64,000 bases of DNA from Epiperipatus broadwayi (GCA_028023455.1 JAQFVV010006221.1:9841011-9905010); one strand, 5' to 3'. Positions 13,380 through 25,265 are shown, counted from the first letter of the stretch. Notes: generated by a model not told the origin, from the sequence alone. Numbers and translations: made by a program.

Positions 13380-13627
13380 AATATAGGAGATTAAGCCCCC
13401 TCACTATCCACACTATCTCATACTAAATTCACATGTCCACACACATGCAGAAAAGATAAATAATCACCAATGTACAACAATATTGGCATCGGTATGGGAT
13501 TTGGGAATTCTATCATCAGATTTTCAATGGTATGGATGGCTGAAGAGTTGGAGATTGAAGTGGGTTAAAGCCTGTCCATTAAAGTGTAAGGATTTGCTAT
13601 CTTAATATAAACTGAGCACTGGTTATA

Positions 13628-14992
13628 CAGAGTGGCCAAAAAGTAGGTTTACAGTTATCACGTAGACTATTTGTTTGAAAATTCGACACTAGAACAGTGA
13701 GAAATTCGTTATATCTGTTAACATAAACATAAACAATTTAATCTCACAGATGCTCAAAATATCCTCCTTCAACATTGCAACATTTTTCAAATCTCTCCAG
13801 GACACTCTGACCCACAGTGCAGCACAAATTCTGCTCTTCATCAATTTCTGTGAATGTGAGATGAATGTAATCGTTTAAATCATTTATTGTTTTGGGTTTC
13901 TTCTCATAAACCTTGTTCTTAACAACACCTCAAAAAAAGAAATCCATAGGTGTCAGGTCAGGTGAACATGGTGGCCATTCGATGCTGCCCCTTCTTCCGA
14001 ACCAATGCTGTGGAAAAACTTGGTTAAGATAGTCTCTTACTGTAGATGCATAATATGGTGGTGCTCCAACCTGCTGAAAGAAAAGTTCATCAAAGTTAGG
14101 TTTAGTTTTGATTTGTGGAAATACTACTTCACAAAGCATGTCCAGGTAGTTCTCTCCATTTACAGTTCTATTAAAAAAAATGGGCCCAACAACACCTTCG
14201 CTTGATAATGCACCCCAAACTGTAATGCCAGGCTGGTTTAGTTCAGTCTCTATGGTCAAATGGGGATTTTCATCAACCCAGTACACACAGTTATGCTGTT
14301 CACATGACCAGATAATTTAAAGCAAGCCTCATCTGACCAAATAATTTTATCCAAAGTGTCATGTTCTTCTCCAGTAAATTGATTATGCATCATTTTGCAG
14401 AACTGCAGCCGACGATCTGCGTCATCCTCTAAAAGACCATGTACTAGTCTTGGTCAGTAAGGTTTTAATTTCAGTTTATGCATTAAGCATTGCAATGATG
14501 TTCTTGGTATGGATAGTTCTGCAGAAGCATGTCATGTAGATTTCCTTGGACTGTTCACAAATGTCATAGCCACTAACATTTCATTTTCTTTGGTGTCAGA
14601 AGTTTTAGGATGTCCAGATTTTGGTGCATTACTCACTGAACCTGTTTCATCAAATTTATTCCTTAGATGATAAATTGTTTATCGTGAAGGTGGAGAAGTG
14701 TTAAAAGTTTCTTGCCATGCTGTACGTACCACTCGGCATTTTCAGACTTCCAATTCTGCTTTAATATCCATTTCCTTTGCTCTTGATTTAAATTGTTCGC
14801 CATTAATCCTGAAATAAAAAAATATCATCAAGTAAAAAGTTAGGATTACATAATAAAATAAATTACAATCAGCAAGGAAAAAGCTGTTTATGTAAGTTAG
14901 ATTTATACTCTGAGAAATGTTTTATATTGGTATTACTAAGCAAGTAACTTCAACCAGTTTAATAACTGTAAACCTACTTTTGGGCCACCCTG
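13628..14992 (-). mobile_element. Tc1/mariner-type DNA transposon, near full length
   Basis: The element is 1365 bp with TA on both sides (13626-13627 and 14993-14994). The terminal inverted repeats are about 30 bp: CAGAGTGGCCAAAAAGTAGG on the left and, read inward on the right, CAGGGTGGCCCAAAAGTAGG. The two continue to match through GTTTACAGTTAT with one indel. It holds a single degenerate transposase frame on the minus strand. The TA duplication and inverted ends fit the IS630/Tc1/mariner superfamily. Confidence 0.93.
13744..14803 (-). pseudogene. Tc1/mariner transposase pseudogene (DD41D-like)
   Basis: The frame starts at ATG 14803 with MANNLNQEQRKWILKQ, a helix-turn-helix N-terminus of the kind annotated as DUF4817. 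A second helical region reads SPRKST...IPRTSLQCLMHKLKLKPY. The first catalytic Asp is in WSDEACFKLSG (about 14320). The second box reads FQQVGAPPYY where family members have a D in place of V, so a catalytic Asp is lost. The third is SPDLTPMDFF (about 13930). The spacing from that V to the D of MDFF leaves 41 residues between, matching the DD41D group. Several stops and frameshifts occur. The total length fits about 350 residues, normal for the family. Confidence 0.9.
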
Positions 14993-15007
14993 TATATATG
15001 TATGGGA

Positions 15008-15074
15008 GATAATAATCTGGACCAACTGATGAGTGCTGGTTTAGCACGAAATAGTATATTGAGGATTATTTATC
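15008..15074 (+). ncRNA. Hammerhead ribozyme (family A)
   Basis: CTGATGA at 15026-15032, a perfect stem II GTGCT-GGTTT-AGCAC at 15033-15047, and GAAA at 15048-15051. The stem I strand GACCAA lies upstream and TTGAGGATTATTTATC lies after the cleavage region, where two changes weaken the inner stem I. The core is intact, but stem I and stem III are weaker than in the copy at 11957-12023. Confidence 0.75.
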
Positions 15075-15131
15075 TTTTCTGCGTGTGTGTGGTGATGTGT
15101 ATCAATAGTATGAGAAGGTGTGGATAATTAG

Positions 15132-15954
15132 GTGGCTTGAAAGTCTTAGTTCAAATCCCCTATATTTACAATTAGGCTCCAGGTATGAGTGCCTGGTATT
15201 TCAAATCTTGTATATGAGAGTACACATAAACGTTTTAATAGTGAGAAAAATCGTGCCTGTTGAAAAAGAAAATAATATCTTGATTAGAAAAACAACTGAG
15301 ATAAATATAGAGTGAATTAGGTAAAAAATGGAATTTAATGTGATCAACTAATTGGTTACAAAAATTCTACGTCAGTGTAGCACTGGGGAAATGGTGCATG
15401 ACTATTCAAGCAACGTTAAAAAAATTGATTTTAATCCATTAACAAGATAATATAGTCCTACATATAAATTGTAGTTATATATACTAAAAATTGTTTTTCA
15501 TATATGTATATTTTTAAATGACATGTTTTTTTTTTAATCTATGAATTGTTTATTATTATCTTACCATGACAATATTTTATTAAATTAAAGAACTGGAGGG
15601 GAAAAACGGTGAAAAATAATTAAAAATGTCAATTAATGAATGCTATCTATCAAAAACAAGTGTATTATGTGTTAAACTATTTTAATATATATACAAATAA
15701 TAAAATTACTAAATTGTGTTAAAATTAAAAACCGAATTTAATTTAGCAAAAGTCTCCTTTTTTATTGCTTTGTTTATATCTATATAATACAAACCCCTAG
15801 ATTATTTTTATTCCTAAGTTGTTCATATAAACACATTTTTTATATCATATATTATTAAATAATATTTTCATTTTATAGTAAATAAACTGTGTACATATAT
15901 AAAGTATTTAATCATATACAAATTTAAATAAGTAAATAACTCAGATTATATGTA
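15132..15954. other. AT-rich stretch without recognisable features
   Basis: No repeat family, RNA gene or coding signal that I can support. Confidence 0.6.
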
Positions 15955-16070
15955 ACTGAACAGGTGGTAACTGAAGCTTCCAAAGAGTTACATCAAGTTT
16001 GCAATCCTATCACAATCATCCATCAACCCAGAATTAGACAAACCTCTCAGACCATAGATACATTATCTAG

Positions 16071-16323
16071 AACATGTTGCAATTCAACTTTATATATACA
16101 TTATTAGTAGAGAAACCCCAAACATATTTTTTGTTATTATTATTAATTACAATTCTATCACACATTACTGAAACATATGATGAAAAACATATGAAAAGGA
16201 TGTCTGATCATATGTTTCAGTAATGTGTGATAGAATTCTAAATAATAATAATAGTAATAATAATAAATTGTGTTTGGGATTTCTCTAGAAATAATGTGTA
16301 TATGAAGTTGAATTGCAACATGT
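16071..16323. repeat. Long near-perfect hairpin
   Basis: The left arm 16071-16181 and right arm 16206-16323 are inverted copies separated by a 24-bp loop. The outer ends read AACATGTTGCAATTCAAC and its complement, and the inner ends read ATTACTGAAACATATGAT and its complement. A few indels fall in the TAA/TTA microsatellite part. It forms the left half of the family B foldback. Confidence 0.92.
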
Positions 16324-16348
16324 GCTACAAACATCACATGATCACCCT

Positions 16349-16407
16349 TTCCAAGGCTCCTCACTGATGAAGGCTGTAATCCAGAAACTAGTCTGGGAAT
16401 ATTGGAT
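16349..16407 (+). ncRNA. Hammerhead ribozyme, family B copy 1 of tandem pair
   Basis: CTGATGA 16364-16370, weak stem II (GG/CC around CTGTAAT), GAAA 16384-16387, self-complementary ACTAGT and then C at 16393 (GUC triplet). The proximal stem I is TCCTCA with TGGGAA, and the distal stem I is CCAA with TTGG. The catalytic core is complete. The short stem II may lower activity. Confidence 0.78.
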
Positions 16408-16516
16408 GAGTAGGCACTAGAGGGTGATCTTATGCACAAGCCTTCTGGCATCCATTGATTACTCTAGCTTGCAGTGTGTGGCAATACACAGTGAGTTCTA
16501 GGTGCAGTGCTCTCAG

Positions 16517-16575
16517 ATCCAAGGCTCCTCACTGATGAAGGCCACAAACCAGAAACTAGTCTGGGGATATTGGAT
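16517..16575 (+). ncRNA. Hammerhead ribozyme, family B copy 2 of tandem pair
   Basis: The compact 59-nt motif has distal stem I ATCCAA/TTGGAT (six pairs), internal loop GGC/TA, proximal stem I TCCTCA/TGGGGA (with one G-U), core CTGATGA 16532-16538, stem II AGGCCACAAACCA (GG/CC), GAAA 16552-16555, ACTAGT and cleavage after C 16561. Together with copy 1 it would release a 168-nt RNA, close to the small circular RNAs described for animal retrozymes. Confidence 0.85.
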
Positions 16576-17215
16576 GAGTAGGCACTAGATGGGGATTTTA
16601 TGCACAAGCCTTCTAGCATCCATTGATTACTCTAGCTTGCAGTGTGCAATACGTATAATGAGTTTTTGCCTGTTTTAATAAGGTGCCATATAAATTATAT
16701 AAATTGCTTGACAAAGTGTGTGTTTCTAATGTACCTATGGCCTGACTTCTGGGATGATGGATGGTTGTGATAGGATTGCGAATGTGATATAACTCATTGG
16801 CAGCTTTAATCACATATATAAATTATACGCATTGTAATGGTACAAGTCAATAGGTCTGCTGTTATATATATATGTATATTATCAACTCTCACCTAAGCTG
16901 CCATATATAACAAAACTCATCTTAGCACTCATTGATGAGCAAATAAAACAGATCAGACTCCTTACAGGTCTTCTTAAAAGTAACATGATGATGACTGCTT
17001 GTATTTATTAGTTAATAATATCAGTTGGACACCACCTATAATCTTAATTATAGAGTCATGATCATCCCATAGAATATTTAGAATCTGAGATTATATTATC
17101 CATAATGGGAGCTTAGTCTAGGAAAATAATTAATTATTGCATACCAATTAATAAAAAAAAACCTTAAAACTCCCATGATGACATATATCACACCCTATAG
17201 GGTGACTTGAATAAT

Positions 17216-17322
17216 TTTTTTTTTCTCATGTGTCATAGCATCTGCCGGAAAGCGAATCCGCTAACCCGGGACAACTGCTTGTAAAGCAGCTGTCACTGAC
17301 CTCTCAACCACCAATGCTTGAC
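17216..17322 (-). repeat. tRNA-derived SINE (family S), minus strand
   Basis: On the minus strand it reads GCATTGGTGGTTGAGAGGTC, then an anticodon-arm-like CTGCTTTACAAGCAG, then a B-box-like region, ending in an A-rich tail. The same ~100-bp unit occurs at 32041, 32174, 44654 and 45119. Flanks ACTTGAATAAT and ACTTGAGTAAT look like a slightly diverged target duplication. Confidence 0.8.
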
Positions 17323-19612
17323 AACTTGAGTAATATTAAAAACAAAACATTAAAGAATAACAAAACAAGCAATTTACTAAACTCAAAATTTAGCTACAAG
17401 TGATACAAAAATGAGCACTTACATTTTATGAATAAAATAAAATAATCTAATTATTTTTTAAGTTAATACAATCTATAAATATATTATGCAAATATAAAAT
17501 GCCATATAATAAACTATTTAACAGCATAAATATAATTTAAAATGTAAGAAAAATTAGTGACCCCCCCCATATTACAAATGGGGTTAATGAATAAATATGA
17601 ACATTTATGCCTAAAGAGATTTTAAAGTTTGATTTTCTACTACTGCTCAGATTTGCTTTTGATTTTTAACTTTTATAAACAAGTTTGAACTTTAGATAGA
17701 TCAAGGTGACTTGGATTGAATATTTTGAACTGTAAAATCTGGTAAATAAACTTAATGTTGTTGAATTCCATCTCTTTCATAGTTAATTTTTCATTGAATT
17801 ATGGCAGCAATTTTATTTCATCTTATATTTACATTTTTGCTATTAGGATTTGTTGTCTTTAATGCGATTTATGATAAACACAAACTCGTAAAAATATTTT
17901 AAATATTATTAAAATAAATATACAAATGCACATTTACAATATATATAATTGTTATATCTTCACCTGATATCATTGGCTTCATATTGTTAGTTGTAATGCA
18001 AATATTTCTATAAGATAATTCAGATACATTTCTAAGTTTACCAATGACTTCCAGCTGTATCATGACAGCTTGCCTTGTCAGTAGATATGGTAACATTTCC
18101 TGCTGTATTGTGACAGATTGCCTAATGTCTGATCTAAATTCTATCAGCTTTCAGTTCTGACATAAACTTATCTCACTGCTTTAACAGTATAGCGGACAAC
18201 TTGCATACTGCTGGTCTGTCAATAAACTGCTGTTGTATTCTTTACCTTCACTTAGACTGATTGTTTATAGCCATATCCTCATTCATAATGAAAGCAATCA
18301 GATACCCTGATCATCATCATTCATTGGCATTTTTCTCCTATTGGATATATGTTATTTATTCATATATCTATTATTTGTAGTGATGGATGTTCAGTCCAAT
18401 TGAGATATGATGGAATCTGGACTAATCCATTAGTTGAAGATGAGATACAACAGATTTTTAATATTTGGTTTTTGTCATAAGCAAGGTAGGCAGGTTCAAC
18501 ATAAATGGAGTCACACTTTATACTCTGGGAATTTTTCCATTCATCTTAAAAGCTGCAACAGTATATTAAACATTTTTAATGTTGTAATTATACAAGATAA
18601 TTTTGTCTTTGGCATAGATTATAAGGGTTTTCTACTTAATGTTTGCTGCTTCATGGACTGTTGCATGAAACATTTGTGGCTGCTGCATTATCTTTGATGT
18701 CACAGCCTGCATAGCCTTTGATGTATGAATTTAATATGCTGGAACAACCATAATTTACCATGATTTTAAACTTAATAGACTTTTATCTTATGACATCAAT
18801 GAAACCAAAAATCAAAGCTATAATTGTCTAATTAAATGCATTTGCACTAATCCAATATTTACAACTGTATTAATTAATATGTCTAAATGTGCTAAAATGC
18901 AGGTATTTGTGAAGCTAATTACAAGATAAAATTAATTTCTGAGCATTTTTGAAAAGTTTTGTCTTTTCATAATCATAGCTAGTGAGGTGAATGAGCACAA
19001 TAGAAAATGTGTACAACGAATATTTAAATTTATGCAAAGGAGGTTAGCAAATCCACTTTTTGGAGAGAGAAGCATGCTTCCTTCCATTTTATAGCACTGG
19101 TGTTATTAGCTATAAGCCATGTTTTTTTTAACTTTAACTTTATGTTTAGAGTCACGGTACTTTATACAAGTGAAAGTAGCAGACGATGGTTTGAATATAT
19201 GACTATGGACCTTTGGTATTTCAAGAAGATGGAATTCAGATTTGCTCAGAGCTCTTTTGTACAAGTAACAATGCAGAAAGATGTATCTGTTTTTTCTATT
19301 GATAGGAAAATAAGTTATTTCTCTTTCTTTTTCTTTTTAAATTCATAGTCTAAAAACAGTTTATTATTAAATGTAAAAAAAGCAAACTAAAAGAATGAAG
19401 TTTAAATTAAATTCATTGCCTTTCTTAAACACCACAATCTATTTTTTAGTTTATAGACTTAAAAATTCTAAATCAGTACAAACTTCATAATTCTTTAATA
19501 ATTTTCAGATACATATATTTTTGAAAGCCTTTGAATAAGGTGTTAATTCATGTTTATTATTTAAAATATTATTAGTTTATATATGGATTTGATAGACTGT
19601 GTCCATTTTATC

Positions 19613-19691
<79 letters not shown>

Positions 19692-20060
19692 TTCACACAT
19701 AAATATATTCCACATATGTTACCACCCTCAATGCAGAAAGTGAATGCATTTCACAACTAACCTCACTTTTTGAGATAATCTAAAAATATCAACACATTTA
19801 ACTTATGATATATTGAAGATGAAATGAGTGATACTCTAATAAGAATCAAAAAAATTGGAAAGAACATTATTATTGTTTATTCATTATTTTTAAATACTTT
19901 TATTTAACTTTTTTTGTTTAGAATAAATTTTGTAATTGATATTTGACATACTTCTATCAAATAGATTTTTTTCAAATTTTAGATATGTGTGAGAAATTAT
20001 TGACAATGTAATATGATAATGAAATATTTCAGAATTGACCAATAGTTTATATAATCTAAC
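17323..20060. other. Unannotated AT-rich stretch, with a (TA)n tract
   Basis: No gene or known repeat recognised. It holds a pure (TA)n tract at 19613-19689 and a small imperfect duplication near 18050-18120 (CAGCTGTATCATGACAGCTTG and CTGCTGTATTGTGACAGATTG). Reading frames of 65 to 90 codons show no family resemblance. Confidence 0.55.
19613..19689. repeat. (TA)n microsatellite
   Basis: About 38 uninterrupted TA units, able to form cruciform structures. Confidence 0.97.
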
Positions 20061-20089
20061 AATGTTGGTGAATAGAATTACAAACACAT

Positions 20090-21380
20090 TGATATCAGTT
20101 CAGTAAGTTTTCAGCAATGCACACAAGAGGGGATTAAATTTAGTGAAGAAAAATCAAATATAATGATGGGTAATACTGGGGAAAGAGACAATGTAGAATT
20201 TTTATTGGGAGATAGTAAATTAAGTGTGGTGAATAGATATAGTTATTTGGGAATTATTTTAAGTAATCATAAAAATTATTTGGATGAATGGGAAAAAAAA
20301 TTGATAAATGAAGCAAAGAAAAGAAAGGGATTGATAAAGAAATTAACAGTGTTTTCATATAATAAATATGATGTAGCTAGAATTATATGAAAAGGAGTTG
20401 CAGTAGCAGGGTTAACATATGGTAATGATGCATTATAGTAAATAGATATTAAATTACTTAGAAAAAGTTCAAAGGGAAGTAGGAAGACATGCATTGGATC
20501 CAGAAGTATGGACAGCAAGGGAGGCAATTCAAGGAGAAATGGGATGGTCAAGTTTTCATATGAGAGATGCAAAAAGTAAAATGAAAATGTTTGGTAGATT
20601 GCAGTTTATGGTTAATAAAAGAATAGCCAAAATAGTATTTAATTGGGTTATGAGTAAAGGGTAGGTAACAAGATGGGTGAGAAAGGTAATGCGGTAAGTA
20701 AAAGATTTGGATAAAGAATTTATATCAGTATATTTGTACAAAAGATGGGATGATTGTGTTAAGAGGATTGTTGAGTGTTATAGTAGTAAGGAATGGGATA
20801 AAAGAATAGATTTATTAATAAAGAATAAGGAGTTAGAAAGATGGAGAAATAGTATGGAGAGTAAAAAGAGTTTAAATATATATAGAAATAAACAGAATAT
20901 TAGGTGTGAATTAATATATAATAATAGTAAGGAAAGTAGTTTATTGTTTAAGGCTCGAATATGATCTTTAGCGACAAGAGAATATACATGTAAATGGAAA
21001 AATATGGGTGAGTTATTTTGTAAATTATGTAAGGAAGGAATAGAAAATATTAGGCATTTGTTAATTGAATGTAAATGCTTGAAAACAGAAAGGATACATA
21101 TAATGAAGTTATGGAAGAATAAATATGAAAAAAGTGATTACATAGAAAGTGAATTATTGGTTTTTATGCTGGGTTTGGGAAAAGATAAAGGGGATTTAGA
21201 TATAAAGGTTATAGAGTTGACAAAGATTATGTTGTGGAAATAGGATAGAGCAGATTATGGGAAAATTTAGAGTGGGGAATGGAAATAAAGTGGCTAACAG
21301 GTTTATCTGGGCATAATTGCTGAGATATTCTTGACTTTGTTTAAGGAGAAGCCACAATACATCACATCTCATCACATTTT
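20090..21380 (+). pseudogene. Non-LTR LINE, 3' half of ORF2 (lineage uncertain)
   Basis: The fragment begins in the reverse transcriptase palm/thumb (GIKFSEEKSNIMMGN, then VVNRYSYLGIILSN) and runs through a long C-terminal region (VQREVGRHALDPEVW...AIQGEMGWSSF in broken frames). It ends in a cysteine/histidine motif, CKLCKEGIENIRHLLIEC, at about 21020-21075, and stops at 21243. A short 3' untranslated part may extend to about 21380. Four or more stops or frameshifts break it, and everything before the palm is missing. The YLG box and terminal CCHC-like finger are typical of several LINE clades, so I do not assign one. It is distinct from the RTE and L1/Tx1-like copies in the window. Confidence 0.82.
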
Positions 21381-22560
21381 AAAAAGAGTTACATTGAAAA
21401 GTGTTAATGACCAACTAAAATAGAAATAAAAAACAAATGTTACTTTCAATTGATTGTAAAAGTTGCTACTTTTTAAATGGATGAAATTTTATTTTCTCTT
21501 GATTATAAAAGTTTCTTTCTTTAAAATGCTTCTTCCATGAACAAAATAATATTGGAATCAATTTTTAATTAGTTATGACTTTTGTTTAAAATATTACACT
21601 GACTGCAATCTTTTTTTTTACTTTCCATTTTTTATACAGCTAATTACAATAAATATCCAAATACCAAAAAATAAAAAAATAATATATATATGAAATATTT
21701 TACAATAAATGCTTTTATTTACTGTGAAAATACTAAAAAGTTAAAAATAATATATATAATATTTTATGATAAACCCTTTTATTTAATATGTACTAAAAAT
21801 ATATATATATATTTTTTTTCAATATCAATTGTGCTTGAAGAAAACAATTGTTTTTTTGGACCTTTTAGTGTACAATAAATAAAAGTGTTTATTATAAAAT
21901 ATTATATATATATTAATTATATTTGTAACTTTTAAATATGCCTCAATTTAATGCTTTCTTATCAGAAAATGATTTAAATTTATTTAGGTTATCTAATTTT
22001 TTATAGCATTTCTTAATTGTATTTATTAATATATTTTTATATATTATTTTATACATATACTGGATGTTTTATTGTTTATAATTTCATAATTAGTATTACA
22101 TAATTTATAAGCTATTTTTATTTAATTATTAATATTAATCCCAAATTAAAATAAAGTAACCAGAAATTAGTAACATTGTATTCTATCTGTACGATTCTGT
22201 CCTCTACTTTTCTATATCTTTTTCCTTTCTTTTGGCAATCTCTCTTTTTAATATCTTTCTCTCTGACAATATGATATTCATAACATATATTCATTAGACT
22301 TTTCATTTATTAATTAAAAACAAATAATACTTTTTTCATTATGATATTAAAAAATTTTAAAAATTCAGATTTATTTATCAAATGTTTATGTTTTAAAGCA
22401 AGTTTATTTTTATTATGAATCTTACATCTTACATCACTGATTTCTCATATTGTTATTAATGACTCAGTTATTTTAAAGGATGTATAGCCTACATTAATAT
22501 AACTGTTTAAATGAGTACTTAATTTAATAAAGTATTAATTGCTAAGGAGTTCATTAAATT
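21381..22560. other. Very AT-rich stretch without recognisable features
   Basis: Strongly AT-rich, with several TATATA runs (21683-21920). Nothing else supported. Confidence 0.6.
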
Positions 22561-22840
22561 ATACAGAGGCAAAAAATTAGTGCCACTCAGTGCAAGCCAG
22601 AGTATTCAATGAATGCAAGAATGTTTGTGCATAAAATTTCCATCTAGAATCTACTCATCCAATATCCCCAGACTAGTTTTTAGCTTAGTGGCTTTCATCA
22701 ATGAAGAGCCTTCGATTTGAGATCACTGCACCTCCTGCATCCATTGATTACTCTGGCTCACACTGAGTGGTGCAACTGCAAGGAGAGTTTTGTCTCAGTG
22801 TTAAACAGCTTGTGTAAGCATAAGGAATGGTGATCATTTA
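22561..22840 (-). repeat. Family B element with a short inverted end
   Basis: A minus-strand family B copy carrying the CTCATCCAATATCCCCAGAC block, the GCATAAAATTTCCATCTAGA block and an inverted CATTGATTACTCTGGCT fragment at its 5' side (22740-22756). It ends near the motif GGTGATCATT (22829), which recurs next to other family B and C copies. Confidence 0.75.
22657..22716 (-). ncRNA. Degraded hammerhead ribozyme (family B)
   Basis: The stem I strands and the ACTAGTC cleavage segment are preserved, but the core starts TTGATGA (the invariant C is lost) and GAAA reads AAAA. Cleavage is not expected. Confidence 0.7.
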
Positions 22841-24175
22841 ATGTTTAGTTTATTGAATTGTTAGAAAATCAAAACTTACGTTTAAAAAGTTTAATTGTGT
22901 GTGATCATGTTGCACATAAATAATCAAAAATATGTTTTTTTATTAACTTTGTATTTAATCAACTAAATAAAACAATTATTAGATTTACTTACATGTAACT
23001 ATTCTGCTTGATTAATATATTACTTCATTGCATAACTATCAATTAAATATATTATCATCTTCCTTAACATATCTTTCTGTAATTTACAAGAATTGTAAGT
23101 TATCTTTAACAAATTAATTATTTTTCTTATTTCTGATCATTCATCTTTTATTGTTATTGATTCTCTGTAATATTCTTAATGATAACTCTAACAACTTTAT
23201 CATCTCTGCACATGATCATTTTAGGTTTTAAAACTTTCTACTGCAAGTGTCTGGAAATCTTAAGTTTCTATGCACCAATATTTGTAAACAGCTCATCAAT
23301 GTTTTTATTTTAATAATTTTGTTTCATTTATGAATTTATTATTTAACTCATATTTATTTAAATAAAATATTTTGACTGCAAAATTATGAAAAGTTGCAGT
23401 TTTCATAATTCCACTGTCGATTATACTAAATATTTATGATGCTGATATTTTTATAGCCTCAACAGCCTTTCTATTTTTAATTTCCAGTATAATAGCTGCA
23501 TCTGTTAAAGGAAAAATCATCTGATCCTTTAGTTGATTGTGTTTATAAAAATAAAATGTTTTACATTCCAGAACTATTTATTTTATACATTTTATAAGTC
23601 AAATACCCCAAATCTCAGCTTGCTTTTATGAAAATCTTATTGCTATATGTATACATAAATCATCTCTTCAATCAAAATTGCATAAGTTCATGTTAAATCT
23701 TCCACGTTATCATTCTGACAGTTTTTTCAGACAGTAACATTGGATTCAATGTTTGTATGGACTTTTAGAAATTTATCTAAGGATATCTGATCCAAAATTT
23801 AAATAAAATAATAATTAATAAGCTTAATAAATAAAATAGGATCATTTTTATGTAAAATTCTCTCCATATTTTAATTAAAATCTACCACACAAACACTTTT
23901 AATGGCTGCTTAAATTCAATTAGAAACTAGATACATCTTTGAAATATCATAATTAAACTTTATCAAAAATATAAAGGCTACATAATATTGTTAGGATATC
24001 TATATGTGAAGGTAATAATCTGGAGTATAATTGCAAGCCAGGTAAAACTTGAATTTTTTTTCAGTAACAAGTAAGATATTTTTTTCAGTTTTGGACCATA
24101 ACAAGTCAAGGCATTTTATTTATTATTAGTTAATAAATCAATATTTATCTACTAGGTACTCATCTTATAACTAAA
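22841..24175. other. AT-rich stretch without recognisable features
   Basis: No supported gene, RNA or repeat. Confidence 0.6.
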
Positions 24176-25265
24176 GACGCCATTCTATGGCACGGTTTTC
24201 ATGCTAAAACACATAAAAATGCTGTTTCTGCGGCCGATACGTTTGAACCCGCGTTTTCTATAATACAACTTTTTTGTTGTGCTACAGAATGCAGGCCACT
24301 ATGTCATGTTGCAGTACAGCATGTATGTCACTAAGCAGCAATTACATTTTCCGAATTCACACAGTTTATAAAATAATTACGGCTTGATGAGAGAGTTTGT
24401 ATTTGAATTGTGTTGAAATGTTATTTTCATTGGATTTTATTTTTATTTTAAACAATTGAAATGTTCAGATTTTTTAAAACAATAATTATAAGACTTTTTA
24501 CAATGTACTGTATTGAACTTTTATTTGGGTAAATGTTAAATATCTATGTTTTTATTGAGTTGAAATTAGGTAACGTGTCAAGTAACGTACTGTTAGTAAC
24601 ATTCCATGAGACAAAGAAGATTCTACCATCTGTATATTTTTGAAGTAAAAAGGCAAAAAAATATCCAGTAAGAAAAGTCCAAATATACAGTTTTTTTGTA
24701 AATTTAATAAAAAGCAAATATTATAAACATGTTTAATAAGTAAAGAAGACATTTGTATTGTTTGTTTTTTTAAAAAAGTTTGATTTTTTTTTTCATTAGG
24801 ATTTTGATTTTTTTATTTTGCATTACAAACAAACAGACACTAACACTAAAACTAACCCTAAACTACCCCTAAAACTAACACTAAAATAACCCCCAAAACT
24901 AACCCCAAACTACTAAAACTAATCCTAAACTAACCCTAAACCTAACCCTAAAAACCCTAAAACTAACCCTAAATTACTACTTTTTTTATTAAATTTTTTT
25001 TTCCCACAAAAAAATGTAACAAGTAAAAAAATATCTGATAGAAATTTGATAAAAAAAAGCTGTAACACAAGTAAAAAAATATCCGATAGAAAATGTATAA
25101 AAAAAGCCATACACAATTAAAAAAATATACGATAGAAAAACACCAAATTTTTTTTGTTTTATTTTTTTTTATTTTTAAGTTTGTTTGTTTTATTTCATAC
25201 AAAAAGCACAGAAAAATTATAAAACACATCCCGTGAGTCATATTTTATGTTTTAGCGAAACGCCA
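24176..25265. mobile_element. Possible terminal-inverted-repeat element of unknown type
   Basis: GCTAAAACACATAAAAATG near 24203 has a diverged inverted counterpart, GCTAAAACATAAAATATG, read from about 25255 inward. GC-richer ends surround a very AT-rich interior and the telomere-like patch at 24838-24973. The left end also has a B-box-like GTTTGAACCC. No transposase. The assignment is tentative. Confidence 0.25.
24838..24973 (+). repeat. Degenerate telomere-like (CCCTAA)-related array
   Basis: A 136-bp run of CTAAC/CCTAAA/CCCTAA variants, including AACCCTAAACCTAACCCTAA. CCCTAA is the complement of the animal telomere repeat TTAGGG. The spacing is irregular, so this is an interstitial or degenerate tract and not a chromosome end. 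It could also be a simple minisatellite. Confidence 0.7.

Larger units (their letters stand above)
13380..15131. repeat. Family A element split by a mariner insertion
   Basis: A minus-strand fragment of family A (about 13395-13475) is followed by a plus-strand copy running to 13625 (landmarks TTAAAGCCTGTCCATTAAAG and ATAAACTGAGCACTGG). The plus copy resumes after the mariner at 14995 and contains the ribozyme at 15008-15074. Removing the inserted element restores the family A order seen elsewhere, so the mariner is the younger insertion. Confidence 0.8.
15955..16830. repeat. Family B foldback with a 168-bp ribozyme dimer
   Basis: The outer arms are inverted copies: GCAATCCTATCACAATCATC at about 16001 matches, on the other strand, the GATTGCGAATGTG region ending near 16805. 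Inside lies a long near-perfect hairpin (16071-16323) and then a head-to-tail ribozyme pair with cores at 16364 and 16532, a 168-bp unit. The unit includes a TTATGCACAAGCCTTCT block and a TTGATTACTCTAGCTTGCAG block. The array ends in GAGTTTTTGCCTGTTTTAAT, a terminal motif shared with the other family B copies. The 97-residue minus-strand frame here is not a gene. Confidence 0.8.

Noticed and set aside
16158-16451. 97-residue minus-strand frame
   Set aside because: It crosses a hairpin arm, a microsatellite and a ribozyme; there is no domain and other family B copies break the frame.
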